Of a stretch of 6,259 bases of DNA, positions 1 through 5,597 are shown piece after piece. Position 1 is the stretch's first letter. The number at the start of each line of letters is the position of its first letter. The stretch covers positions 1-6,259 of the forward strand of contig LJTS01000173.1 of the NCBI GenBank assembly GCA_001304425.1, written 5' to 3'. The stretch comes from Betaproteobacteria bacterium SG8_40. Its GTDB lineage: Bacteria; Pseudomonadota; Gammaproteobacteria; Burkholderiales; Eutrophovitaceae. A model generated the notes under the pieces. That model was not told the origin of the DNA. It ran no database searches and worked only from the letters and a program-made list of their open reading frames with translations. Position numbers and translations under genes: made by a program.

Positions 1-11
1 TACCCTGCACA

Positions 12-40
12 CGTGAACCGTGCCCCATTCGGACCCCATT
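12..40 (+). promoter_or_regulatory. Candidate sigma-32 (heat-shock) promoter for prlC
   Basis: CGTGAA (12-17) matches the sigma-32 -35 core CTTGAA at 5 of 6 positions. CCCCATT (34-40) matches the -10 core CCCCAT. The spacer is 16 bp, slightly longer than the usual 13-15. A second identical CCCCATT lies at 23-29, exactly 11 bp upstream, but it is too close to the -35 box to be used with it. Transcription would start near 48-50, giving a 5' leader of about 28 nt before the prlC ATG. The orthologous Salmonella opdA gene is known to lie in a heat-shock operon, which makes this reading plausible. It rests on motif inspection only. Confidence 0.4.
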
Positions 41-77
41 GTGTTTTTTCGCATTCACCTTGTTCTGATTGTTGATG

Positions 78-2126
78 ATGAATCCATTACTTGATTTTTC
101 CGGCTTACCCCGCTTCGCCGAGTTCAAACCGGAGTTTGTTGCTCCAGCCATCGCCCAGTTGCTCGCCGAAGTGCGCGCGGTCACCAAGCAAGTCACCAGC
201 GACGAAAGCGAACCGACCTGGGACACGTTCGTGACGCCGCTCGATGACGCCATCGAACGGTTGCGCCGGGCCTGGGGCCAGGTGGCGCATCTGAACGCGG
301 TGATGAATTCGGCGCAGCTTCGCGAGGTCTACAACGAGACCTTGCCGAAAGTAACGCAACTGTTCACCGAGCTTGCGCAGAACGAATCGCTGTTCCGTCG
401 CTACAAGGCGCTCAGGGCATCGGCGGGATTTCCCGCGCTCAGCGGCGCGCAGCGAAAATTTGTCGAGAATGAACTGCGGGATTTCAGGCTCGGTGGGGCT
501 GACCTGGCGCCCCGCGATAAAGAGGAGTTCGGGAAGAACGCGCAGGAACTTGCAAAGCTTTCCTCGCGATTCAACGACAACGTGCTCGACGAAACAAACG
601 CGTTCGAACTGCTCATCACCGACAAGAACGATCTGTCTGGACTGCCGCCCGATGCTGTCGAGGCGGCCCGGACAGCGGCGCAGAACGAGAACAAGGACGG
701 CTGGAAGTTCACATTGCACGCACCGTCCTATCTTCCCGTATTGCAGTACGCGGACAATCGCGCGTTGCGCGAACGCATGTACCGCGCTTTCGTCACGCGC
801 GCCTCCGAGTTCGGCCCCCCCGCGCATGACAACACGCCGCTGATCGTCGAGATTCTCAGGTTGCGCCGCAGGCAGGCTCAGTTACTTGGCTACGAAGACT
901 ACGCGCAGCTGTCTCTGGAGCCAAAAATGGCGGAGTCGCCACGGCAAGTGCTTGACTTTCTGACGGACTTTGCTCGCAGGGCGAAACCCTATGCGCAACG
1001 TGATCTCGATGAGCTGAGAAGTTTCGCAAAAGATGAACTCGGACTCGCGCCGCTGGAAAGCTGGGACGTGGCCTATGCCTCGGAGAAACTTCGTGTCGCG
1101 CGGTATGCGTTTTCCGACCAGGAAATCAAGCAGTACTTTCCCGAACCCAAAGTGCTGGAGGGCATGTTTGGCGTCGTACAGAAGCTCTACGGGATTGAAA
1201 TATCCGAGGAGGAGGCGACCCGCTGGCATGAGGATGTGCGTTTCTTCGCGATTCGCGAGCACGGCGGGGAGCTTTTGGGCCGCTTTTACATGGACTTGCA
1301 TGCCCGGTCGTCAAAACGGGGTGGCGCGTGGATGGACGACGCCATTACCCGGCGTCGCAGGCAGGACGGGTTTCAGACGCCGGTTGCCTACCTGAACTGT
1401 AATTTTTCGTCTCCTGTGGGCGACAAACCGGCGTTGCTGACGCACGACGAAGTGATAACGCTGTTTCACGAATTTGGGCATGGACTGCATCATTTGCTGA
1501 CACGGGTAGACGTGCTCGGCGTTTCCGGCATCAATGGCGTCGAATGGGATGCCGTCGAGCTTCCCAGCCAGTTCATGGAGAACTACTGCTGGGAATGGAA
1601 TGTGCTCAAGGAAATGACACAGCACGTAGATACGGCCGAGCCATTGCCGCGAGAATTGTTCGACAAGATGCTGGCGGCGAGGAATTTCCAGGTCGGCATG
1701 CAAACGCTGAGACAGATCGAGTTTTCCATGTTCGACATGAATATCCATCACCAATACGATCCGGACGGGGCGGCTACGCCGATGCAAGTTCTCGAAGAAG
1801 TCCGCAACAAGGTCGCGGTGATGATCCCGCCGTCATACAACCGGTTTCCGAATGGTTTTTCCCACATTTTCGGTGGCGGCTACGCAGCAGGCTACTACAG
1901 CTATAAATGGGCGGAAGTGCTCTCGGCGGACGCCTACAGCGAGTTCGAAGAACACGGGGTGCTCGAAGCCGATGTCGGGTCGCGGTTCCGCGATGAAATA
2001 CTGGCCATGGGCGGTAGCCGTCCGGCACTGGAGTCGTTTGTGGCATTCAGGGGGCGCGAACCGAGTATTGATGCGTTGTTGCGGCACAGCGGCATGAGTG
2101 GTGAGCCAGCCGTTGAGCACGCCTGA
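78..2126 (+). CDS. prlC: Oligopeptidase A, M3-family zinc metallopeptidase
   Basis: This is a cytoplasmic zinc endopeptidase that cleaves short peptides; in enterobacteria it degrades released lipoprotein signal peptides. The protein is 682 residues from the ATG at 78, against 680 for E. coli PrlC, and is recognisably collinear with it from the N-terminus (MNPLL) to the C-terminal FRGREP. The zinc site is HEFGH at residues 464-468 (H464, H468, catalytic E465), with the third ligand probably E494 in DAVELPSQFMEN. The substrate-binding segment SHIFGGGYAAGYYSY (about 595-609) has the conserved His and Tyr residues. There is no signal peptide. The frame also offers TTG at 69 and 72 and ATG at 75. 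ATG 78 fits the family N-terminus best, and ATG 75 is nearly as good. No strong Shine-Dalgarno is visible. The stop is 12 bp before the next gene, which suggests cotranscription. The gene is intact. Confidence 0.96.
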   Translation: MNPLLDFSGLPRFAEFKPEFVAPAIAQLLAEVRAVTKQVTSDESEPTWDTFVTPLDDAIERLRRAWGQVAHLNAVMNSAQLREVYNETLPKVTQLFTELAQNESLFRRYKALRASAGFPALSGAQRKFVENELRDFRLGGADLAPRDKEEFGKNAQELAKLSSRFNDNVLDETNAFELLITDKNDLSGLPPDAVEAARTAAQNENKDGWKFTLHAPSYLPVLQYADNRALRERMYRAFVTRASEFGPPAHDNTPLIVEILRLRRRQAQLLGYEDYAQLSLEPKMAESPRQVLDFLTDFARRAKPYAQRDLDELRSFAKDELGLAPLESWDVAYASEKLRVARYAFSDQEIKQYFPEPKVLEGMFGVVQKLYGIEISEEEATRWHEDVRFFAIREHGGELLGRFYMDLHARSSKRGGAWMDDAITRRRRQDGFQTPVAYLNCNFSSPVGDKPALLTHDEVITLFHEFGHGLHHLLTRVDVLGVSGINGVEWDAVELPSQFMENYCWEWNVLKEMTQHVDTAEPLPRELFDKMLAARNFQVGMQTLRQIEFSMFDMNIHHQYDPDGAATPMQVLEEVRNKVAVMIPPSYNRFPNGFSHIFGGGYAAGYYSYKWAEVLSADAYSEFEEHGVLEADVGSRFRDEILAMGGSRPALESFVAFRGREPSIDALLRHSGMSGEPAVEHA

Positions 2127-2138
2127 TCGGAGAGACGG

Positions 2139-2732
2139 ATGATGATGGAGAGGCTGCTGGTAACGTGTGTTTTTGCGCTGGTCTCTGTGGCCGCTGCGGC
2201 GGCGGACACCTATCGCTGGGAAGATGAGGCAGGACAGGTTCATTATGGCGATGAGGCTCCGCCTGCCAGTGCGAGAAACATTCAGCGCCCGCGTCTCTAT
2301 GACGGCGACAGCTCGGGGCAGGTGTTGCCGTATCGATTGCAACTCGCGGTGAGCAGGTTCCCGGTGACGCTTTACGTGACCGATTGTGGCCAGCACTGCA
2401 ATTCAGCGCGTGAACTGCTCCTCGGCAGGGGGGTTCCGCACACCTTGCTGGACGCCAATCGCGCCGAGGTGCAGGAGGAGTTGATGGCGTTGACCTCGGG
2501 TGCGCGGGAAGTGCCCGTCGTCAAGATCGGCTCGTCGGTCATTCGCGGGTTTGACGCAGAGCAATGGAATGGGGCCCTTGATTTCGCCGGCTATCCGAGC
2601 TATCCGCTGGTAAAGGTGACGCCAGTGGTGCCGCCGGTCCCGGAGACAATGGCCAGCAACAACGGCGACGCAGATACCGGAGATGCCGATCAGGGCGGGC
2701 TCGATTACGACGACGTCGAATATATCGAATAG
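2139..2732 (+). CDS. Exported DUF4124 / glutaredoxin-like domain protein
   Basis: The protein has 197 residues. Residues 1-22 form a Sec-type signal peptide (basic start, hydrophobic core, then alanines, with cleavage near A22-D23), so it should act in the periplasm or envelope. A DUF4124 module follows (about 23-50), seen in TYRWEDEAGQVHYGDEAPP. Residues 74-150 look like a glutaredoxin/thioredoxin fold: PVTLYVTDC, paired cysteines C83 and C87 spaced CxxxC (CGQHC), a cis-Pro-like EVPVVKIG (P126), and the G-x-D of IRGFDAEQ. The tail (about 174-197) is rich in Asp, Glu and Gly. The family is widespread in proteobacteria but its substrates are not known to me; a thiol-disulfide role is inferred. 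GGAGA at 2129-2133 sits 5 nt before the first of three consecutive ATGs, favouring 2139 or 2142. It lies 12 bp behind prlC and is probably in the same operon. Confidence 0.88.
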   Translation: MMMERLLVTCVFALVSVAAAAADTYRWEDEAGQVHYGDEAPPASARNIQRPRLYDGDSSGQVLPYRLQLAVSRFPVTLYVTDCGQHCNSARELLLGRGVPHTLLDANRAEVQEELMALTSGAREVPVVKIGSSVIRGFDAEQWNGALDFAGYPSYPLVKVTPVVPPVPETMASNNGDADTGDADQGGLDYDDVEYIE

Positions 2733-2788
2733 GATCGGCGCGGGCGCTTGCTTTCAGTGGGGCGAGTTGGCGCTACTTGTAATAATGT

Positions 2789-2829
2789 ACCGATAAGCGG
2801 CGGCATCTCCTCTGCCGTGGTGTATCGGT
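2789..2829. repeat. Imperfect inverted repeat / long hairpin
   Basis: The outer arms ACCGATA (2789-2795) and TATCGGT (2823-2829) are perfectly complementary. The inner arms CGGCA (2801-2805) and TGCCG (2813-2817) are also perfect, around a 7-nt loop. The 5x5 segment between them (2796-2800 against 2818-2822) can form one C-G and two G-U pairs. It lies 56 nt after the redox gene stop. No T-run follows, so it is not a standard intrinsic terminator; it could stabilise the 3' end of the mRNA or be a dispersed repeat. Confidence 0.55.
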
Positions 2830-2949
2830 TGAGCGCAGGCATCACAAGCGGCAGGTTTTTCGGTGTTTTTTCAGTCCGGCAGGCGGGCGACCGATGCATT
2901 TGCGCGGGGTGCGCCGAAAGATTCGCCAGGGTCGCCGGGCACCGCCGTT

Positions 2950-2977
2950 TTGCTTAAAAATCAGTAATTCGTAATAT
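2950..2977 (+). promoter_or_regulatory. Weak candidate sigma-70 promoter upstream of the PilZ gene
   Basis: TTGCTT (2950-2955) and TAATAT (2972-2977) are separated by 16 bp in the most AT-rich part of the gap. The matches to TTGACA and TATAAT are modest (3/6 and 4/6). Use of this promoter would leave a leader of roughly 125 nt. A nearer -10-like box, TATGAT (3049-3054), is a better match but has no -35 at suitable spacing. Confidence 0.25.
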
Positions 2978-3107
2978 TGCTTGTACCCATCGCTGCGACG
3001 GTTGGCCAAAGACAGGCGCCGGAGCGGATCTTGGCCCGGTTTGTGCACTATGATGAATTCACAAACTGTGTGTTACCGATGTTCCATTTCCGACTGAAGA
3101 GCGACTC

Positions 3108-3587
3108 TTGAGCGAACCGCAAACCCACAAGCAGGACTTCTCCGAGCTGCGAACCGCCAGAAGGATTTCCGTAACGCGGAAAGGCGTGTTGACTGTGGAG
3201 GATGACCCTCTCGCATTGACGAAACTTGCCCAGCAATACACGTGTTTGATTCAGGATATGAGCCAAACCGGCTTCCTGCTCCTGTCGACACAACATTTCA
3301 CGATTGGGCAGATCCTCGGTTTCAGTTGCGAGTTGCTGCCCGAACGGGTACTCGAGTGCAAGGTTGAGGTCGTCCACCTCGGCGACTCGGTGGTCGGCGC
3401 AAAGATCGTCGAAATCGACGATGAAGGCTCCGAGTTGTGTAAGGCTTTCTTGCGGGAAGAGTTCACGACAAACGAGAGGAACATCGTCGCGCGGCCGTCA
3501 TCATCGCGCAAGAAGCAGGGCGATCCATCGGAAATCACTCAAAACAAGCGTGCTCGCGGCTGGTTTTCGAGAAAGGGCTGGCGATAA
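3108..3587 (+). CDS. PilZ-domain protein, probable c-di-GMP receptor
   Basis: This 159-residue soluble protein has no signal peptide or membrane segment. Both PilZ ligand signatures are visible: RTARR (RxxxR, residues 15-19) and DMSQTG (DxSxxG, residues 50-55). A beta-rich stretch to about residue 105 follows, including IGQILGFSCEL and VEVVHLGDSVVGAKIVEI. PilZ domains bind cyclic di-GMP and change motility, adhesion or polysaccharide output; the output here is unknown. Residues 129-159 are a Ser/Lys/Arg-rich extension ending in a basic, Trp-containing tail (KRARGWFSRKGWR). The start must be TTG 3108: a stop at 3054-3056 closes the frame, no other start codon follows before it, and the next Met (residue 51) would cut into the domain. 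GAAGAG (3096-3101) serves as a ribosome binding site 6 nt upstream. No partner gene is adjacent. Confidence 0.88.
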   Translation: MSEPQTHKQDFSELRTARRISVTRKGVLTVEDDPLALTKLAQQYTCLIQDMSQTGFLLLSTQHFTIGQILGFSCELLPERVLECKVEVVHLGDSVVGAKIVEIDDEGSELCKAFLREEFTTNERNIVARPSSSRKKQGDPSEITQNKRARGWFSRKGWR

Positions 3588-3600
3588 GTACCTCGCGATG

Positions 3601-3625
3601 AGTCCGGCCTGACCGGACTGGTCCG
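3601..3625 (+). terminator. Hairpin after the PilZ gene; possible weak terminator
   Basis: AGTCCGG (3601-3607) and CCGGACT (3613-3619) form a perfect 7-bp stem with a 5-nt loop, starting 13 nt after the PilZ stop. No T-run follows, so intrinsic termination is uncertain. The right arm can instead pair with TCCG at 3622-3625 (CGGA/TCCG with a tetraloop), a weaker and mutually exclusive stem. A further 5-bp inverted repeat, CGGTC/GACCG, lies at 3642-3659. Confidence 0.4.
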
Positions 3626-3759
3626 CTTTGCCGGCGCTACGCGGTCACCGTCTCGACCGGCGTTTGCGCTGATGCGCAGGGGTGCCTGCTGAGAACAAGG
3701 GAACGGAGGCTTGCGGTTCAGAAACCAGGCAGGCTGAATATGTCGAAAGCTCACCACCC

Positions 3760-4335
3760 ATGAGTCGCTTAACAACCGCTTTCATTGCTCTCTTTCTCGC
3801 ATCGGCCAGCGCGAGCGCCGATGCGTTTGACGATGCCCGCGCGGGCCTCGATCAGCAGGATCGCGCAACCACACTTTCGCAGATGAAGGAGTTCGCCGAG
3901 TTTGGTGACGCGGCGGCACAGTTCAACCTCGCTGTGGCCTATGAGTTCGGCCTGGACGTACCCCAGGATGATGAGCAAGCCGTGTACTGGTACCGGAAAG
4001 CCGCCGAGCAGGGACTGGCGGTTGCGCAGTCCAGCCTTGGCGTCATGTATGGCAGGGGTAAGGGCGTCGCACGAGACGACGCCCAGGCGGCCTACTGGTA
4101 CGAAAAAGCCGCCCAACAGGGCGATCTCAAGGCGCAGAACAATCTCGGAGCGGCGTACTATCGCATGGAAGGCGTCCCGGGTGACGACGTGCAGGCGTGC
4201 TTCTGGTGGATTGTCGCTTCGGCAGAGGGCAACAGGAACGCGCACCGCAACCTGCAAATGATCAAGAAGGAAATGGCGCCGGAGGAGATTGCCGAGGCGT
4301 ACCGGCTCGCCAGTCAGTGGTGGCGCGGCAGATAG
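3760..4335 (+). CDS. Secreted Sel1-repeat (SLR) protein
   Basis: The protein has 191 residues from ATG 3760. That start puts a clear signal peptide at the N-terminus (MSRLTTAFIALFLASASASA, cleavage near residue 20-22), whereas the in-frame GTG at 3682 would add 26 polar residues in front and bury it. Three consecutive Sel1 repeats of exactly 36 residues follow at 50-85, 86-121 and 122-157. They carry the typical pattern AQ..LG..Y..G.GV..D...A..WY.KAA.QG; the third is degenerate at its end (FWWIVASAEG). A helical C-terminus (PEEIAEAYRLASQWW) closes the array. Sel1 repeats are TPR-like alpha-alpha scaffolds for protein-protein contacts, so this is probably a periplasmic adaptor; its partner is unknown. 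The ribosome binding site is poor (GAAAG, 10 nt upstream). Confidence 0.88.
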   Translation: MSRLTTAFIALFLASASASADAFDDARAGLDQQDRATTLSQMKEFAEFGDAAAQFNLAVAYEFGLDVPQDDEQAVYWYRKAAEQGLAVAQSSLGVMYGRGKGVARDDAQAAYWYEKAAQQGDLKAQNNLGAAYYRMEGVPGDDVQACFWWIVASAEGNRNAHRNLQMIKKEMAPEEIAEAYRLASQWWRGR

Positions 4336-4340
4336 GAAAT

Positions 4341-4354
4341 GCTCCGGTCGGAGC
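4341..4354 (+). terminator. Small hairpin just after the Sel1 gene
   Basis: GCTCC (4341-4345) and GGAGC (4350-4354) pair perfectly around GGTC, beginning 6 nt after the stop codon. No T-run follows, so it may only protect the mRNA end. Confidence 0.3.
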
Positions 4355-4659
4355 GAGGTTCGATCCGCGGCGTTGATTGAAGCAGGACGGCCGGGGGGGC
4401 GCCACGTTGTCGACCCGGCGTGTCCGGTTGGCGACAGCCATGATGGCTTGCGTCAATTTCACCGCGATTCCCGAGTCCCGATGCATGCCCGTGTTCGAAT
4501 GCATATGCGCTGAAAACACGGCGCGAATTTCCCCGACAAACTGTTTCAGCAGTCCTGCTCAGCAGAGGCCGGTTTGCACCACAGATGTGTGTTTACGCAT
4601 GTCGCTGATTGAGGATGACGATCGATATCAGGTTCTGCAGTCAACTGGCTCGAGGGTTC

Positions 4660-4676
4660 TTTACGATGCTCGTAAA
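4660..4676. promoter_or_regulatory. Perfect 17-bp palindrome upstream of xthA; candidate operator
   Basis: TTTACGA (4660-4666), TGC, TCGTAAA (4670-4676) is a perfect 7-bp inverted repeat with a 3-bp centre, the shape of a site for a dimeric regulator. Its centre (4668) lies about 42 bp upstream of the start site predicted from the TACAAT box at 4698-4703, a usual position for an activator overlapping the -35 region. There is no T-run, so it is unlikely to be a terminator. The regulator is unknown. Confidence 0.4.
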
Positions 4677-4697
4677 TGGCCATGCAGCCAAACCGAA

Positions 4698-4703
4698 TAC
4701 AAT
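4698..4703 (+). promoter_or_regulatory. Candidate -10 box for xthA
   Basis: TACAAT matches TATAAT at 5 of 6 positions and lies 38 bp before the xthA start codon. The -35 region is poor; ATGGCC at 4676-4681 with a 16-bp spacer is the best available. A weak -35 with an overlapping palindrome would fit an activator-dependent promoter, but this is inference. Confidence 0.3.
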
Positions 4704-4741
4704 TCATCCAACGAGATGTCTGACAACTACGGGATGAATGC

Positions 4742-5509
4742 ATGCAAATTGCCACATGGAACGTGAATTCCCTGAAGGTCCGCCTCGAGCAGTTGCTCGG
4801 CTGGTTGCGGGAGGACGTCCCTGATGTCGTTTGCTTGCAGGAAACCAAGCTCGACGACCCGAAGTTTCCGGTCGAGGAGATAGAGGCGGCCGGATATCAG
4901 GTGGTATTTTCGGGGCAGAAAACCTACAACGGCGTCGCGATCGTTTCCCGCACACCCTGTGCAGATGTCGTTCGCGGTATCCCCGGTTATTCCGACGAAC
5001 AGAAGCGGGTGATCGCGGCAACGATTGGCTCGATCCGTGTCGTTGACGCTTATGTTCCCAACGGGCAGAGCGTTGATTCCGACAAATACCGTTACAAGCT
5101 CGACTGGCTTGCGGCGTTTTCCACATGGTTGGCTGAAGACCTGGCGCGTCATCCAGAGACGGTGGTGGTCGGCGATTTCAATATTGCCCCTGAACCGCGC
5201 GATGTACACGACCCGAAAGCGTGGGAAGGCAAGGTGCTCTTCAGCGAGCCGGAACGCGAAGCATTCCAGTCGCTGATCGGTCTGGGGTTTGTCGACAGTT
5301 TCCGGTTGTTCGATCAGCCGGAAAAATCATTCACCTGGTGGGATTACCGGCTCAATGCGTTCAAACGCGGCATGGGGTTGCGCATTGACCACATCCTGTT
5401 GTCGCCGGCTCTGGCGAAACGCTGCCAGAACGTTTCCGTCATCAAGGACATGCGTGCCCTCGAGCGGCCGTCAGACCATGCGCCGGTGGTTGCCGAGATA
5501 GCCTGCTGA
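4742..5509 (+). CDS. xthA: Exodeoxyribonuclease III (AP endonuclease)
   Basis: This enzyme cuts DNA 5' to abasic sites and removes 3'-blocking groups and 3'-terminal nucleotides in base-excision repair; it is Mg-dependent and cytoplasmic. The 255 residues form one EEP (endonuclease/exonuclease/phosphatase) domain with all expected catalytic signatures: N7 in TWNVNS, E34 in CLQETKL, Y104 in DAYVPNG, D145 and N147 in GDFNIAP, D216 in RIDHILL, and D245-H246 in SDHAP. The length is slightly under the 268 of E. coli XthA, and the gene is intact. The ATG at 4742 gives the standard family start (MQIATWNVNSLKVR), with GGGA (4731-4734) as a weak ribosome binding site 7 nt upstream. ATGs at 4734 and 4738 are in other frames. 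It stands alone on the + strand and converges with the ntrC gene. Confidence 0.96.
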   Translation: MQIATWNVNSLKVRLEQLLGWLREDVPDVVCLQETKLDDPKFPVEEIEAAGYQVVFSGQKTYNGVAIVSRTPCADVVRGIPGYSDEQKRVIAATIGSIRVVDAYVPNGQSVDSDKYRYKLDWLAAFSTWLAEDLARHPETVVVGDFNIAPEPRDVHDPKAWEGKVLFSEPEREAFQSLIGLGFVDSFRLFDQPEKSFTWWDYRLNAFKRGMGLRIDHILLSPALAKRCQNVSVIKDMRALERPSDHAPVVAEIAC

Positions 5510-5549
5510 CAATTGCTCCGGCGCGGCGTGGGCCGTGCGGTGCAGGTGG

Positions 5550-5571
5550 AAAAAGTGTTTCAACCGAACAC
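5550..5571 (-). terminator. Probable intrinsic terminator of the ntrC transcript
   Basis: Read on the minus strand, GTGTT and AACAC (5571-5567 and 5559-5555) form a 5-bp stem with a 7-nt loop, followed directly by five T (5554-5550). It begins 26 nt after the ntrC stop. The stem is short, which limits confidence. The surrounding convergent gap also holds the GC-rich inverted repeat CGCGGCG (5522-5528) / CGCCGCG (5574-5580), which could extend the structure on either strand. Confidence 0.45.
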
Positions 5572-5597
5572 GGCGCCGCGGCCAGGGCCGGAACTGC

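Larger units (their letters stand above)
2733..3107. other. 375-bp gap without a convincing gene
   Basis: The open frames here (for example 2748-2957 from a TTG) lack a ribosome binding site, a recognisable domain or family-like composition, and I do not call them. The gap holds a 41-nt imperfect hairpin at 2789-2829, two T-rich stretches around 2855-2872, an AT-rich patch at 2950-2980 with a possible promoter, and a 14-codon open frame just before the PilZ gene. No U-tailed terminator for the upstream operon is obvious. Confidence 0.6.
4336..4741. other. 406-bp structured gap without a convincing gene
   Basis: Frames crossing this region (such as 4377-4766) are judged spurious: they lack domains, overlap the true xthA start, and have odd composition. 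What is visible is a set of inverted repeats: GCTCC/GGAGC with a 4-nt loop at 4341-4354; TGTCG/CGACA (4408-4412 / 4432-4436) enclosing CCGG/CCGG (4415-4427); CCGTGTT/AACACGG (4489-4495 / 4515-4521); CTGCT/AGCAG (4555-4565); and TTTACGA/TCGTAAA (4660-4676). It could hold the end of the Sel1 transcript, a small RNA, or a long xthA leader. A search against covariance models would decide. Confidence 0.5.

Noticed and set aside
105..827. Long minus-strand open frame inside prlC
   Set aside because: It is a shadow of prlC in GC-rich DNA. The + strand frame is a full-length match to a known family, and the minus translation shows no domain.
1833..2396. Minus-strand open frame across the prlC / redox gene junction
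   Set aside because: It overlaps two well-supported + strand genes and its translation has no recognisable domain.
2748..2957. 69-residue frame from a TTG in the gap before the PilZ gene
   Set aside because: It has no ribosome binding site or known motif, and it includes the hairpin at 2789-2829, so coding is unlikely.
4353..4370. GGTTCGATCC, resembling a tRNA T-loop
   Set aside because: The flanking bases do not form the 5-bp T-stem and no acceptor or anticodon arm can be built around it.
4481..4745. ATGCATGC repeated at 4481-4488 and 4738-4745
   Set aside because: It is an 8-mer self-complementary word. Two copies in this interval, one across the xthA start, are best explained by chance and coding constraint.
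4377..4766. 129-residue frame in the gap before xthA
   Set aside because: It runs into the xthA coding region in another frame and has no domain, plausible start signal or protein-like composition.
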